Shown here: positions 39,274-48,379 of the stretch, piece by piece
Layout: each line of letters begins with the position of its first letter
How positions within the stretch are numbered: position 1 is the first letter of the stretch
From: Candidatus Planktophila limnetica
Lineage (GTDB): Bacteria > Actinomycetota > Actinomycetes > Nanopelagicales > Nanopelagicaceae
Direction: 5' to 3'
Assembly (NCBI RefSeq): GCF_002288365.1
Contig: NZ_CP016782.1
Location: forward strand, 744,001-808,000
Length of the DNA: 64,000 nt
Position numbers and translations under genes: made by a program
Notes under the pieces: generated by a model
Seen by the model: the letters and a program-made list of their open reading frames with translations, nothing else
Databases searched by the model: none
What the model was told of the DNA's origin: nothing

Positions 39274-41084
39274 TGTCCTGACGCTTTCGAAACGAATTTA
39301 TTACTCTTGTTCAGAGCAGCCTGAGTCAATGCTACGGGTTTCATATTTGTCTGTGTAGGAGAGATATGTCGAGATTGCAATACAAATGACATCACTTCTT
39401 TAAATACAGGCCCACCTAAAGCACCACCCCAATGCATACCTTGTGGGTTTTGGATGGTCACGCTGATGACGTAGGCAGGTTTATCTGCTGGTGCAAAACC
39501 AATAAATGAAGCGGTGTAACCGCTGTAGCAACGACAGCTATCGTTATAACGTTCTGCTGTTCCAGTTTTACCTGCAACGCGATACCCAGGAATTGCAGCA
39601 GTTGGCGCAGTTCCATTTCCAGAGACAACACTTTCCATCATCAAACGAAGTTGCGCTGCTGTCTCTGGGCTAAGAACTTTTTCTGTTGTGCGCGATTGTG
39701 CAGGAGTGAAATTTCCTGATGCATCGCTGGTGCCTGCAATCACTGTTGGTGAAACTCGAACTCCGTCATTTGCAATTGTTGCAAAAACGCTTGTGGCTTG
39801 CATTGCTGTCACAGAGTAACCATGGCCAAAAGCAATAGTTGGCGCAGATGTGCCTGACCAACTTTTGACAGGATGCAAAATTCCTGAGGATTCACCTGGC
39901 AGACCTGAACCAGTTTTTTGCCCAATACCGAACTTGCTCAAGTAATCATGCAATGTGTCATTACTCAGTGTTTCACCGATTTTAATTGATCCCGTGTTAC
40001 TTGAAACTGCAAGAATTCCTGTGGCAGTTAACTTCTGGGTTGGATGACGTTCGTGATCATGAAAGGTTGCATCGCTTCGTTTAAGTGAATAAGGAACTGA
40101 GAAAACAGTCGTTGGAGTAATTTTCTTCTCTTCTAGCGCCGCAGCCATTGTCATTACTTTGCCCGTTGAACCTGGCTCATAGACTTCTTGCACTGAGTAA
40201 TTTCGCATTAGATTCAGTGAAACGTTCTTGGTGTTATTTGGATTAAAAGTTGGCGCTGTTGCGTGGGCCAGAATGTGTCCTGTCTTTGGATCCATGACAA
40301 TGACAGTTCCACTTAATGCATTGGATTTTCGAACTGCATCTGAAATCGCCTTTGATGCCACCCACTGCACATCACGATCAATTGTCAGACGAATACTTGT
40401 TCCCTTTTGAGCCGAAACAATCTCTGATTGTGATCCGGGTATTTCAGCTCCTGCAGCGCCAGCGTATGAATAGCGCCCAGTGGTTCCTGAAATCATTGAA
40501 TTCATACTTGATTCAAGTCCCGTTGCACCAATGCCATCGTTTCGAACAAAGCCGATCAGCGATGCCAACAATGAACCAGATGGGTAATCGCGTATATATC
40601 CACGCTCTGCAAAGAAGCCGATAATTCGTTGATTAATCTCAGCTGGTTCTAGTGCCGCATTATGAGTTGCCATTGCATCGATTAGTGCTCGCCAAATGGC
40701 AGGTTGGGCATTTGGCAAGACCATGCTGTATTTAAGTTTTCCAGTAATTGCAGCTTGTACTTCTGTCACTGGAAGTTTAAGAATTGGTGCGGCAAATGCT
40801 GCAACTCGAGCAGGATCTGAAATCTGAGTTTGATCCACAACGATATTGATTGCAGAAACGCTTCTGGCAAATGTCACGCCATTGATATCTGTGATGTCTC
40901 CACGCTTGGCAGGAATAGATCGTGTGTTTTGCATTTCATCTACTGCGCGGATCTTGTAATCCCCGGCTTGAATGATTTGCACTTGAACCAACCGAATTGC
41001 AAAAAGAAGCATGAATGAGAGTGCAAAAATAGTAAGTATTACTAGACGCTTTTTTGCTAAATTTAAATTACCCACGTGGCACAT
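39270..41084 (-). CDS. ftsI: Septal transpeptidase FtsI (class B PBP)
   Basis: About 604 residues. A short cytoplasmic part and one membrane helix are followed by the PBP dimer domain and the transpeptidase domain with catalytic Ser in EPGSTGKVM (SxxK), SSNTG (SxN) and VAGKTGTAERY (KTG). A PASTA domain is absent. The ATG at 41084 lies within the end of ftsL (17-base overlap); a GTG three codons later is an alternative start. It cross-links septal peptidoglycan with FtsW. Confidence 0.95.
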   Translation of the reverse strand: MCHVGNLNLAKKRLVILTIFALSFMLLFAIRLVQVQIIQAGDYKIRAVDEMQNTRSIPAKRGDITDINGVTFARSVSAINIVVDQTQISDPARVAAFAAPILKLPVTEVQAAITGKLKYSMVLPNAQPAIWRALIDAMATHNAALEPAEINQRIIGFFAERGYIRDYPSGSLLASLIGFVRNDGIGATGLESSMNSMISGTTGRYSYAGAAGAEIPGSQSEIVSAQKGTSIRLTIDRDVQWVASKAISDAVRKSNALSGTVIVMDPKTGHILAHATAPTFNPNNTKNVSLNLMRNYSVQEVYEPGSTGKVMTMAAALEEKKITPTTVFSVPYSLKRSDATFHDHERHPTQKLTATGILAVSSNTGSIKIGETLSNDTLHDYLSKFGIGQKTGSGLPGESSGILHPVKSWSGTSAPTIAFGHGYSVTAMQATSVFATIANDGVRVSPTVIAGTSDASGNFTPAQSRTTEKVLSPETAAQLRLMMESVVSGNGTAPTAAIPGYRVAGKTGTAERYNDSCRCYSGYTASFIGFAPADKPAYVISVTIQNPQGMHWGGALGGPVFKEVMSFVLQSRHISPTQTNMKPVALTQAALNKSNKFVSKASGQ

Positions 41085-41451
41085 CCAGATTCAAAAATGT
41101 TGGTGTCTCAGATGGCTTCATGCCCAGTTTTTTCGCCTCATGGGCCAAGACCGCAGGAGATGAGACTCGTTCGATTTCATGTGAAACTGCTTCAAATTGA
41201 TCACTAGATAATTTCAAGTCAGCCTGGAGCTTTGATAATTCAAAGGCATCTTGTGCCAATAAAGTATTAATAAATAACAGTGCCATAAGAAATGAGGAAC
41301 CAAGGGCTGTAATAAATAAGGCAAAGAATCTGCGATCTGCTTGTTTACCAGCAGATGCATCGGCGACAATTCGAAGGGCTGCGCGAGTAGATCTTTGGGC
41401 AACGCGTGAAGTTGTTTTAGATATTGCCGGAGCAAGGGATGTCATCGCCAT
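41068..41451 (-). CDS. ftsL: FtsL-like septum protein
   Basis: 127 residues: basic cytoplasmic tail, one membrane helix (FFALFITALGSSFLMALLFI, about residues 42-61), then a coiled coil (KLQADLKLSSDQFEAVSHEIERV) and a short GMKPSETPTFLNL end. FtsL-like by architecture and by position between rsmH and ftsI; sequence conservation in this family is low. It is directly adjacent to rsmH with no gap. Confidence 0.83.
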   Translation of the reverse strand: MAMTSLAPAISKTTSRVAQRSTRAALRIVADASAGKQADRRFFALFITALGSSFLMALLFINTLLAQDAFELSKLQADLKLSSDQFEAVSHEIERVSSPAVLAHEAKKLGMKPSETPTFLNLDVPRG

Positions 41452-42411
41452 TTACGCAGCCACCCTTTCGATTGCACGTAATCGAACTGATGCGGCCCGA
41501 GAGTTTTCTTCAACTTCTTTATCCGTTGGGCTCTGACTGCCATTAAAAACAAGAGTGAACTTTGCGGCTAACTCTGCAATTTCAACTGGAAGTCCTTGTG
41601 GTGTTCCAGATGTTGTGGCTTCTTGGAAAAAGTTCTTAACAATTCGATCTTCCAGTGATTGAAATGACATCACCACAAGACGGGCGTGAACGTCTAGAAG
41701 ATCTAGTGCTTGTGGGATTGCTCGAGTAATCGCACCGAGTTCATCATTGGTCTCGATGCGAAGTGCTTGAAAGGTTCGCTTGGCTGGATTTCCACCGGTG
41801 CGACGAGTGGCAGCTGGAATGGCGTTTTTTACTAGCGTTGCTAAGTGCGATGTTGAATTAAGCGGAGCCTTTTCGCGCTCTTTAACAATTGATTCAACGA
41901 TACGAGTAGCAAATTTTTCTTCGCCGTATGTGCGCAGTATTCGCACCAATTCACCTGGTGCATAAGAGTTAACTATGTCAGCAGCGCTCTTGCCCTGACT
42001 CTTATCCATTCGCATATCAAGGGCTGCATCGTGGGCATATGAAAATCCGCGTTCGGCAGTATCTAATTGAAGTGATGAGACACCTAGATCAAAGAGGATT
42101 CCTTGAACATGTGAGTAGCCATGCTTCTGGGCAACATCTGCAATCGCATCAAAAATACCGTGATGCGAAATGAATCTGGCACCAAATTGCGAGAGTCTTG
42201 CACTTGCTAATTCAAGAGCCTGTTCATCGCGATCAATTCCGATGACCACAAGATGTGGAAATTTTTCAAGTAGAGCTTCTGTGTGACCACCCAAACCAAG
42301 TGTTGCATCGATTACTACAGGCTTTGCATGGGCAACAATTGCAGGAGAGAGTAAGTTGATACATTCATCGCGCATGACAGATACATGGTGCGCATTACTT
42401 GCTTGAATCAT
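41452..42411 (-). CDS. rsmH: 16S rRNA m4C1402 methyltransferase (MraW)
   Basis: 319 residues. SAM-dependent methyltransferase: HHVSVMRDECINLL at the N-terminus, the SAM loop DATLGLGGHTEALL, ILFDLGVSSLQLD and the GNPAKRTFQALRIETNDEL motif, ending in RSAS-type sequence NSRAASVRLRAIER. GGGGGAG sits just before the ATG. A GC-rich structured element lies 54 bases upstream. Confidence 0.97.
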   Translation of the reverse strand: MIQASNAHHVSVMRDECINLLSPAIVAHAKPVVIDATLGLGGHTEALLEKFPHLVVIGIDRDEQALELASARLSQFGARFISHHGIFDAIADVAQKHGYSHVQGILFDLGVSSLQLDTAERGFSYAHDAALDMRMDKSQGKSAADIVNSYAPGELVRILRTYGEEKFATRIVESIVKEREKAPLNSTSHLATLVKNAIPAATRRTGGNPAKRTFQALRIETNDELGAITRAIPQALDLLDVHARLVVMSFQSLEDRIVKNFFQEATTSGTPQGLPVEIAELAAKFTLVFNGSQSPTDKEVEENSRAASVRLRAIERVAA

Positions 42412-42464
42412 CTTCTCCCCCTTCAGTTCTTAGTACTTGTTGTGATTTTTCTTCTCTCATCTCT

Positions 42465-42539
42465 GGTCACTGCCGGCCGACGGATCGTTTTATGCGGCGC
42501 CGGGGAAGGGGCGCCGCAGTCGCAGGGTCGGCAGTGGCC
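42465..42539 (-). ncRNA. GC-rich structured element upstream of rsmH, candidate mraW RNA motif
   Basis: A 75-base GC-rich island in an AT-richer surrounding, lying in the mraZ-rsmH gap. Arms at 42465-42478 and 42526-42539 form a 14-pair stem, and inside it 42494-42501 pairs perfectly with 42510-42517 around an 8-base loop. Read on the minus strand the loop is CCTTCCCC. The mraW motif of Actinobacteria lies at exactly this place, before mraW operons. Caution: the two non-Watson-Crick pairs of the outer stem are G-U on the plus strand but A-C on the minus strand. Confidence 0.6.
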
Positions 42540-42564
42540 ACAAATGAGAGTTGTTTAATAAGGA

Positions 42565-42996
42565 CTAGAACAGTCCTGGGAACACCTCCTCAGAAACATC
42601 GGCGAATCCCTTTTCGCGATCTGCTAAATATTGATTCCATGAAGTTGAATCCCAAATTTCAACGCGAGTATTTGCGCCAATAACTACGCACTCTTTTTCA
42701 AGTGCGGCATATGTACGCAAACTCTGCGGAATTGTTATGCGACCTTGACGATCAGGAATTTCATCGTGAGCTCCTGCAAACATCACACGTGAGTAATCAC
42801 GTGCAGCTTTTGCAGTAACTGGTGCTTGTCGCAGAGTTTCAGTGATGTGTGCAAATTCAGTTGCAGGAAAAACGTAGAGACAACGTTCTTGTCCTTTTGT
42901 AATTACTAAACCTGGGGAAAGCTCTTCGCGAAATTTCGCAGGAAGTATGAGGCGGCCTTTTTCATCAAGACGTGGTTCGTGGGTACCCAAAAACAT
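42565..42996 (-). CDS. mraZ: Transcriptional regulator MraZ
   Basis: 143 residues with two SpoVT/AbrB-like halves: [23 protein letters not shown] and [22 protein letters not shown]. MraZ binds G-rich repeats in front of its own gene and represses the division cluster in enterics and mycoplasmas act differently. A GGGGG ribosome binding site precedes the ATG. It is first in the division transcription unit, which then passes through the structured element into rsmH. Confidence 0.96.
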   Translation of the reverse strand: MFLGTHEPRLDEKGRLILPAKFREELSPGLVITKGQERCLYVFPATEFAHITETLRQAPVTAKAARDYSRVMFAGAHDEIPDRQGRITIPQSLRTYAALEKECVVIGANTRVEIWDSTSWNQYLADREKGFADVSEEVFPGLF

Positions 42997-43141
42997 CTGT
43001 ACTGGCCCCCTTCCCCAAGGTGTCCTACGTGAGCGTGAAAATACGGCTCATTCCCCACTTTACTCCCTTTTTCTCCATTTTCAACCACCTATCCCCACAA
43101 ATTTCCCCCGCACTCCCCACCAGCTCTCTAGAAAAGGGCAC
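42997..43141 (-). promoter_or_regulatory. mraZ upstream region with MraZ-type G-rich boxes
   Basis: No gene here. On the minus strand GTGGGG occurs at 43120-43115, 43098-43093 and 43058-43053, with related GCGGGG (43111-43106) and GGTGGT (43088-43083) spaced 9-10 bases from a neighbour. MraZ family proteins bind such short direct repeats spaced by about one helical turn. An autoregulated division promoter is inferred; the -10 box was not placed. Confidence 0.5.
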
Positions 43142-43168
43142 AAAAAAAGCCCCCCGAATCCGGGAGGC
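43142..43168 (-). terminator. Rho-independent terminator after the DUF3040 gene
   Basis: On the minus strand an 8-pair GC stem (43168-43161 with 43156-43149, one G-U pair), loop GATT, followed by seven T. It insulates the division cluster promoter from the upstream gene. Confidence 0.85.
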
Positions 43169-43184
43169 CTATATGCGAGCTCTT

Positions 43185-43541
43185 TTAATTATCGAAGTTG
43201 CGTTGATCCCAGCGCTGTTCTAGACGCGAGCGCAGACCTGGGTTTTTCACCTTGGCAGTGCCTGTGACTCCCTTGCCAATGCTGCCAACAGCTGAAAGCA
43301 CAGTAATCAAGCCAGATAGGGCGATGAGAAAGCCCAGAATTCCCACGGGAACAGTCTGTGAAATCAGGCCACCCAAAATAATTGCCAGCCCTGAAAGCAG
43401 AGCACCAACGCCAGTTAAAACTCGGGTGCGACCTGGAAAGGTGCGAGTACCTGTCAGGGTTGAAGATAGGCGTGGATCATCGGCCGATAGAGCTTGCTCC
43501 ATCTCGGCTAATAACTTGCGCTCGCGATCTGACAGTGACAT
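43185..43541 (-). CDS. DUF3040 membrane protein
   Basis: 118 residues: an N-terminal MSLSDRERKLLAEMEQALSADDPRL helix, which is the DUF3040 signature, then two membrane helices and a basic tail. The family is restricted to actinobacteria, and in Mycobacterium tuberculosis a member lies near mraZ too, as I recall. Function unknown. TATTGT is placed 7 bases before the ATG and there is no ribosome binding site. Confidence 0.85.
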   Translation of the reverse strand: MSLSDRERKLLAEMEQALSADDPRLSSTLTGTRTFPGRTRVLTGVGALLSGLAIILGGLISQTVPVGILGFLIALSGLITVLSAVGSIGKGVTGTAKVKNPGLRSRLEQRWDQRNFDN

Positions 43542-43548
43542 GAGGCCA

Positions 43549-43554
43549 ACAATA
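43549..43554 (-). promoter_or_regulatory. Leaderless -10 box of the DUF3040 gene
   Basis: TATTGT on the minus strand, 7 bases before the ATG at 43541, in the 33-base gap after dinB. Confidence 0.4.
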
Positions 43555-43574
43555 GAACAACTTTGCCTTATGGG

Positions 43575-44756
43575 CTACTCGTCAATCTCATCTTCTGAAT
43601 TTTCAATCAGGCGCCCCGGACGCACACTCAAACGCCCAAATCTGGCGCGGGCGCGATCAATAGCGCGCTCAGCATCTCGCCATCCCTTATCCCGGGCTCC
43701 TAAAACCATCTGCTCTGGGGCGGCGCTAACCAGATTTTCAAGGCTGACACCTACTAATCGCAATCGTGCCCGCTCAATTCGAAGGGCTGTATATAAATCT
43801 TTTACTACTTCATAAGCCTCGTGCGCACTATCTGTTGCAAGTGGCAAAGTCTTAGATCGGTTAATGGTTGTGAAATCTGCAAAGCGAACTTTGATTGAAA
43901 TTGTTTTTGCAAATAATCCTTTGTCTCGTAATCGAGCTGTTGCTTTTTGAGTCAGCCGTAAAAACTCTTGCAGTATCTCTTCTGGATTATCTAAATCGTG
44001 GGCAAATGTTTCTGCAGCGCTGATGCTCTTATCCACATCTTCTGGTGTGACATCACGAAAATCGCGGCCCCATGCAAGTTCGTGCAACGTTTCACCTGCT
44101 GCTTGCCCAATTGCTCTAATCAATGTTGCACGCGGCAAATTGGCTACATCTTCAACGGTGCGAAGTCCGAGTTGTTCTAGCGTTTCTGCAGTCTTCGGTC
44201 CAACTCCCCAGAGCGCAGATACTGGCAATGGGTGCAAAAAAGTCAGTATTCGATCGGGTGCAATTTCTAATAAACCATTTGGTTTGCAGTGCCCAGATGC
44301 TAGCTTTGCAATGAACTTAGAGGGTGCAATCCCAACTGAGCATGTAATGCCTTCTTGTTCAAATACTCGCTTTCGAATCTCGGTACCAATCTCGCGTCCT
44401 GTGCCGAGTAAACGTCTGGCGCCTGTGACATCTAAGAACGCTTCATCTAATGAGAGCGGTTCAACAAGTGGCGTGAAGTCTGCAAATATTTTCATGATGG
44501 CATCTGATACTTCTGAATAGCGCGCGTGATTTGGCGGCACAAAGATTGCATGTGGCGCCATTCGTTGTGCGCGACCAACTGGCATTGCAGCTCGAATGCC
44601 AAATTTGCGGGCTTCATAATTTGCCGAAAGAACAACTCCGCGCGCACCTGCGCCAACTACGAGTGCTTTGCCGCGCAGTGTTGGATCATCGCGTTCGGCA
44701 ACGGAGGCGTAAAACGCATCCATATCCACGTGAACAATCGTGGCGTATGTGCTCAT
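43575..44756 (-). CDS. dinB: DNA polymerase IV (Y-family)
   Basis: 393 residues from the ATG at 44756 (MSTYATIVHVDMDAFYASVAERD), which overlaps the dnaE2 stop as ATGA. The catalytic acidic residues are all present: VDMDAFYASVE-like at residues 10-16 and PLSLDEAFLDVTG near 105. YEARKFGIRAAMP, the CSVGIAPSKFIAKLAS palm and the little-finger domain are normal. Because the acidic site is intact, it is not an ImuB pseudo-polymerase. It is the last gene of an SOS-type operon and probably does translesion synthesis with DnaE2. Confidence 0.94.
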   Translation of the reverse strand: MSTYATIVHVDMDAFYASVAERDDPTLRGKALVVGAGARGVVLSANYEARKFGIRAAMPVGRAQRMAPHAIFVPPNHARYSEVSDAIMKIFADFTPLVEPLSLDEAFLDVTGARRLLGTGREIGTEIRKRVFEQEGITCSVGIAPSKFIAKLASGHCKPNGLLEIAPDRILTFLHPLPVSALWGVGPKTAETLEQLGLRTVEDVANLPRATLIRAIGQAAGETLHELAWGRDFRDVTPEDVDKSISAAETFAHDLDNPEEILQEFLRLTQKATARLRDKGLFAKTISIKVRFADFTTINRSKTLPLATDSAHEAYEVVKDLYTALRIERARLRLVGVSLENLVSAAPEQMVLGARDKGWRDAERAIDRARARFGRLSVRPGRLIENSEDEIDE

Positions 44757-47700
44757 ATCGCCAGCGTACTTCTCTGTGCGTTCCACTTTTCGTAAGCAGC
44801 GCGCAAGTCCCATATGCCTGTTGCTCGAATGGATATTCCACGCGCTCCTGTGCGCCGTGTGACACCACGTAATAAGACAAGTTCAGATGTGTAGATCGTT
44901 GAGAGATACTCGGTGGCTATATCGCTAAAAAATGTTGCATCACTACAGCCATGGCCATCATTGAGTGTAAGAAATATGACCCGCTTTCCAGAGCGCACAG
45001 GTGGAGTTTGAATGGATACGCGCACTCCAGCAACTAAAACAGTAGACGCCGATCGCACTGAAAGCAGATCTGAAGATTTGATGGCGCCAATTGAATTAAG
45101 AAAGTGAGAATAGAACTCGAGCATATGGTGGGTGATGTCCATACCGAGTCGTTTTACTTCATGGGCTACTTTTTCATTGCTTCCTAAATCTGGCAGACCA
45201 CTCGCTTCTAGTGCAGGGGCTTCAAAACCTATTGTCATCTGTGAACGCAGCGCACTAGGCATCGTTGGCCCTTTTATAAGATCGCCAAGATGAAGTAATA
45301 AATCTCGACGATTAATTGCGCCACCTTTGGTTATGGCGTGTAATCGATCAAATGCCCCGGTAAGAATCATGGATTCGATAATGGGCTGGGATGCACCAGA
45401 GCGATAATAAAAATCTGCTAAATCTTTATAAGGTCTAGCCGCAATTATCTTTCCAATCTCTTCAGTGCTGATTCCATTAATAGTTGAAAGTGCAATGCGA
45501 ATACTTTGGACGCCATCTTCTGCAATTTCTACTCGATAGCTCTGATCCGAATTATTAACATCAAGGGGTGCAATCGAAATACCCATCTGTCGTACTTCAT
45601 CTAAAATCAAACGCTTGGGATACATGCCAGGATCGTGAGTAAGAAGGCCTGCTAAAAATGCTGCCGGGTAATGCGTCTTAAGCCATGCAGATTGATATGT
45701 TGGAAATGCAAAGGCTGCAGCGTGTGCCTTACAAAACCCAAAGGATGCGAATGCACGAAGAACTTCCCAGACTTCGTTGATTACTTCCAGTGAATAACCA
45801 TGTTCAGCCGCTGCTGGATAAAACCAATCACAGACCTTCTGTTGGCCTTGGCGATCTCCGAGGGCTCGACGCATTTCATCGGCATGGGCCAATGAGGAGT
45901 GCGTCAGTGTGGCAATGATGGAAATAACTTGTTCGTGAAAGACCACAACGCCTTCGGTATCGCGCAATATTGCGTATAGATCAGGATGAATAATCTTGCG
46001 CGCACTCCACCCATGTCGCGATTTTAGAAAAGGCGAAATCATGTCACTTTTTACCGGGCCTGGACGAAAGAGTGAAATATCAATAATTAAATCTGTAAAA
46101 CTCTGTGGCTCTAATTTGCCGACAAGTTCGCGTTGTCCAGGGCTTTCTATCTGAAAGATGCCGATTGTTTTTGTAGATTGAATGAGTTCGTATGTGTGCG
46201 GATCATCGAGTGCAATTGCATCAATATCTATCTCCTCGTTATGAACTCGAGAGATCTCGCTGATCGCATATGAAATAGATGACTGCATTCGCACACCAAG
46301 AATGTCTAACTTAAGTAAGCCAACATCTTCAACATCATCTTTATCAAATTCGACCATTGGATAACCGCTGGCATTGAGTTGTAGCGGCACACGATCGAGT
46401 AATCCCCCATCAGATAAAACGATTGCACACGGGTGCATCGATAAGTGACGCGGCAAACCTTCAAGTCGTCTAGCCATTGTGATGACCATCTTTGCCAAAG
46501 GCGTCTTCACGTTTTTCTCGCGCAAACCATAAGGTGATTTAGCAATGAGATTAATTTCAGCAGCCGGCAGTCCTAAGGCAGCGCCAGCATCTCGAATGCT
46601 CTGGCGAGTGCGATAGGTATCAAAGCTTGCAACAGTTGCACATCGCGATTGATTTCCAGGAACATCCCACCGCGGATCAGCGTATTTTTTAAAGACGAGA
46701 TCATAAATTTCTAAACGACGATGGGATTCGACATCGATATCAATATCAGGCAGAGCGCGGCGAAGCGGCGAACAAAAACGTTCCATCAGTAATCCATGTG
46801 CAAGTGGGTCAACTCCTGAGATACCAAGTAAGTGACAGATAAGAGATCCTGCTCCAGAACCACGCGCCGATACGCGGATGCCACGTTCGCGCGCCATGTC
46901 TGCGATGTCAGCGACGGTAAGAAAATATGACTCGTAACCAAGAGTTGCAACTGTTGCGAGTTCGTCATCAAGTCTTTCGCGAGCGTTTTTAACTGCTTGT
47001 GTACCGCTGTATCTCCAATTGATTTTTGCCTCCGATCTGTGGCGCAAGAGTGATCGCATCTCTTGTGCATTTTCTGCTCCAACAACATGTGCTTCAGGTA
47101 AATGAATCGAGCCAAGACCGATATCTCGTGTGGGTGATAACAATGTTTGCTCTGCCCATGCACGCGTTGTCAGAAGAAGTGCGCGTGCATTGCGTTCACC
47201 TCCTGCACGTGCAATTTCATCAGCGAGTGCGTGCATCTCTGGTGTTGATTTGAGATACGCCTCAGCATTTGTCCGCCCAATATGGCGAGGATGCAGTGGA
47301 ACTAATTGACGAGCGCAATCCAAAATATCTGCAACTGGTCCATCTTCTGGTCCACGCATCCGTGCAGCATTTGTAATAACAGCATCAATATCGTGATCTC
47401 TGGCAAAAATCAGCGAGCGCCCGGCATGAGTAATAGATCCAGGGCCATCGCCTTTTGCTAGGTGCGATACGCATTCAATTGCATGGGCTTTGAAAAAATC
47501 GCGGGTCTTATTAAATATGGCCAGAGCGCTATCTGTGCGATGTGCAGCAATTGCAGGTGCAATAGGTGCATCAAGACCATGGAGAACATAGAGCTTGTCT
47601 GTGTATTGCCCAAAGCGTTCAAGAAAATCAAGGGTTAAGACAGGTGCGCCCGTAGATAAATTAAGCGATGTCATAAGTCGCACAAGGTTGCGCCATCCCC

Positions 47701-47977
47701 CATCGCTACCAGCAATGATGGTTAATCGAGGTAATTTTTTCTGTTGCTTTCCAGGATTGCCCTCTAGATCAATAGCAAGATTGACCCCGATGATTGGAGC
47801 AATGCCGTATTCAAGACAGGCTTTTGTAAATCGAATTGCACCTAAGAGCCCATCGCGATCCGTCAGTGCTAGTGCGGGTGCTTCTAATTGGCTGGCACGT
47901 GCAACAAGATCACCCGGCTGTGTAGTGCCGTACTTAAGGGAGAATGCACTGGCAGTATGTAGGTGAATAAAACTCAT
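44753..47977 (-). CDS. dnaE2: Error-prone DNA polymerase DnaE2/ImuC
   Basis: 1074 residues, about 90 fewer than the replicative DnaE in this window. PHP domain begins FIHLHTASAFSLKYGTTQPG, catalytic aspartates are in LPDIDIDVESHRRLE and KLDILGVRM, and FHEQVISIIATL, AFASFGFCKAHAAAFA, and RARGISIRATG-like ends are DnaE2 features. It is a damage-inducible translesion polymerase in other actinobacteria. It overlaps the DUF6504 stop by 4 bases, and the operon starts next to a LexA box. Confidence 0.95.
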   Translation of the reverse strand: MSFIHLHTASAFSLKYGTTQPGDLVARASQLEAPALALTDRDGLLGAIRFTKACLEYGIAPIIGVNLAIDLEGNPGKQQKKLPRLTIIAGSDGGWRNLVRLMTSLNLSTGAPVLTLDFLERFGQYTDKLYVLHGLDAPIAPAIAAHRTDSALAIFNKTRDFFKAHAIECVSHLAKGDGPGSITHAGRSLIFARDHDIDAVITNAARMRGPEDGPVADILDCARQLVPLHPRHIGRTNAEAYLKSTPEMHALADEIARAGGERNARALLLTTRAWAEQTLLSPTRDIGLGSIHLPEAHVVGAENAQEMRSLLRHRSEAKINWRYSGTQAVKNARERLDDELATVATLGYESYFLTVADIADMARERGIRVSARGSGAGSLICHLLGISGVDPLAHGLLMERFCSPLRRALPDIDIDVESHRRLEIYDLVFKKYADPRWDVPGNQSRCATVASFDTYRTRQSIRDAGAALGLPAAEINLIAKSPYGLREKNVKTPLAKMVITMARRLEGLPRHLSMHPCAIVLSDGGLLDRVPLQLNASGYPMVEFDKDDVEDVGLLKLDILGVRMQSSISYAISEISRVHNEEIDIDAIALDDPHTYELIQSTKTIGIFQIESPGQRELVGKLEPQSFTDLIIDISLFRPGPVKSDMISPFLKSRHGWSARKIIHPDLYAILRDTEGVVVFHEQVISIIATLTHSSLAHADEMRRALGDRQGQQKVCDWFYPAAAEHGYSLEVINEVWEVLRAFASFGFCKAHAAAFAFPTYQSAWLKTHYPAAFLAGLLTHDPGMYPKRLILDEVRQMGISIAPLDVNNSDQSYRVEIAEDGVQSIRIALSTINGISTEEIGKIIAARPYKDLADFYYRSGASQPIIESMILTGAFDRLHAITKGGAINRRDLLLHLGDLIKGPTMPSALRSQMTIGFEAPALEASGLPDLGSNEKVAHEVKRLGMDITHHMLEFYSHFLNSIGAIKSSDLLSVRSASTVLVAGVRVSIQTPPVRSGKRVIFLTLNDGHGCSDATFFSDIATEYLSTIYTSELVLLRGVTRRTGARGISIRATGIWDLRAAYEKWNAQRSTLAI

Positions 47978-48267
47978 ATTGCTTTAATAATCCATGCACC
48001 GGTGATGTCATCTCGTTCGAGTTCAAATGTTTGCAATGTGCCAATCGGTGCGGCTTCTACTTTCCATACTGCGCGAGCTTGATCATCTGGATGAAAGTTG
48101 CCATCACTAATTCGGTTCCACCAACCACCTGCTTCACACCACCGCGAAAGAACTGCGTGAATGCGAAAACGCTTTCCAGCAAAAGTGAATTCAATAGGAC
48201 CAGAAGTGCCATCAGATAAAACTTCACCTGGTTGGGCAATCTGGGCTCTTACATGCACGGCGGCCAT
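47974..48267 (-). CDS. DUF6504-family protein, first gene of the SOS operon
   Basis: 97 residues from the ATG at 48267 (MAAVHVRAQIAQPGEVLSDG). The central FTFAGKRFRIHAVLSRWCEAGGWW and C-terminal FELERDDITGAWIIKAI are typical of small DUF6504 proteins found next to dnaE2 and Y-family polymerase genes in actinobacteria. Function unknown; co-expression suggests a DNA-damage role. A GAG-type ribosome binding site is weak. Further upstream in-frame codons would run through the LexA box, which argues against them. Confidence 0.8.
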   Translation of the reverse strand: MAAVHVRAQIAQPGEVLSDGTSGPIEFTFAGKRFRIHAVLSRWCEAGGWWNRISDGNFHPDDQARAVWKVEAAPIGTLQTFELERDDITGAWIIKAI

Positions 48268-48300
48268 CGTGGGACTCTTTCTTACTCGGGTGTGGATAAT

Positions 48301-48316
48301 TCGAACAGATGTTCGA
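48301..48316 (-). promoter_or_regulatory. LexA (SOS) box of the DUF6504-dnaE2-dinB operon
   Basis: TCGAACAGATGTTCGA is a perfect match to the Gram-positive and mycobacterial LexA consensus TCGAAC-N4-GTTCGA, 33 bases before the first start codon. It predicts induction by DNA damage. Confidence 0.88.
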
Positions 48317-48379
48317 AAAATAGTCCCTAGGACTGACAGGCGCAAGCCCCGCGTGCGACACGCTTAGAGCGAGCATAGA

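Noticed and set aside
47974-48345. Longer DUF6504 frame through the LexA box
   Set aside because: The extra 26 residues would be translated across the SOS box and lack family similarity; the ATG at 48267 fits better.
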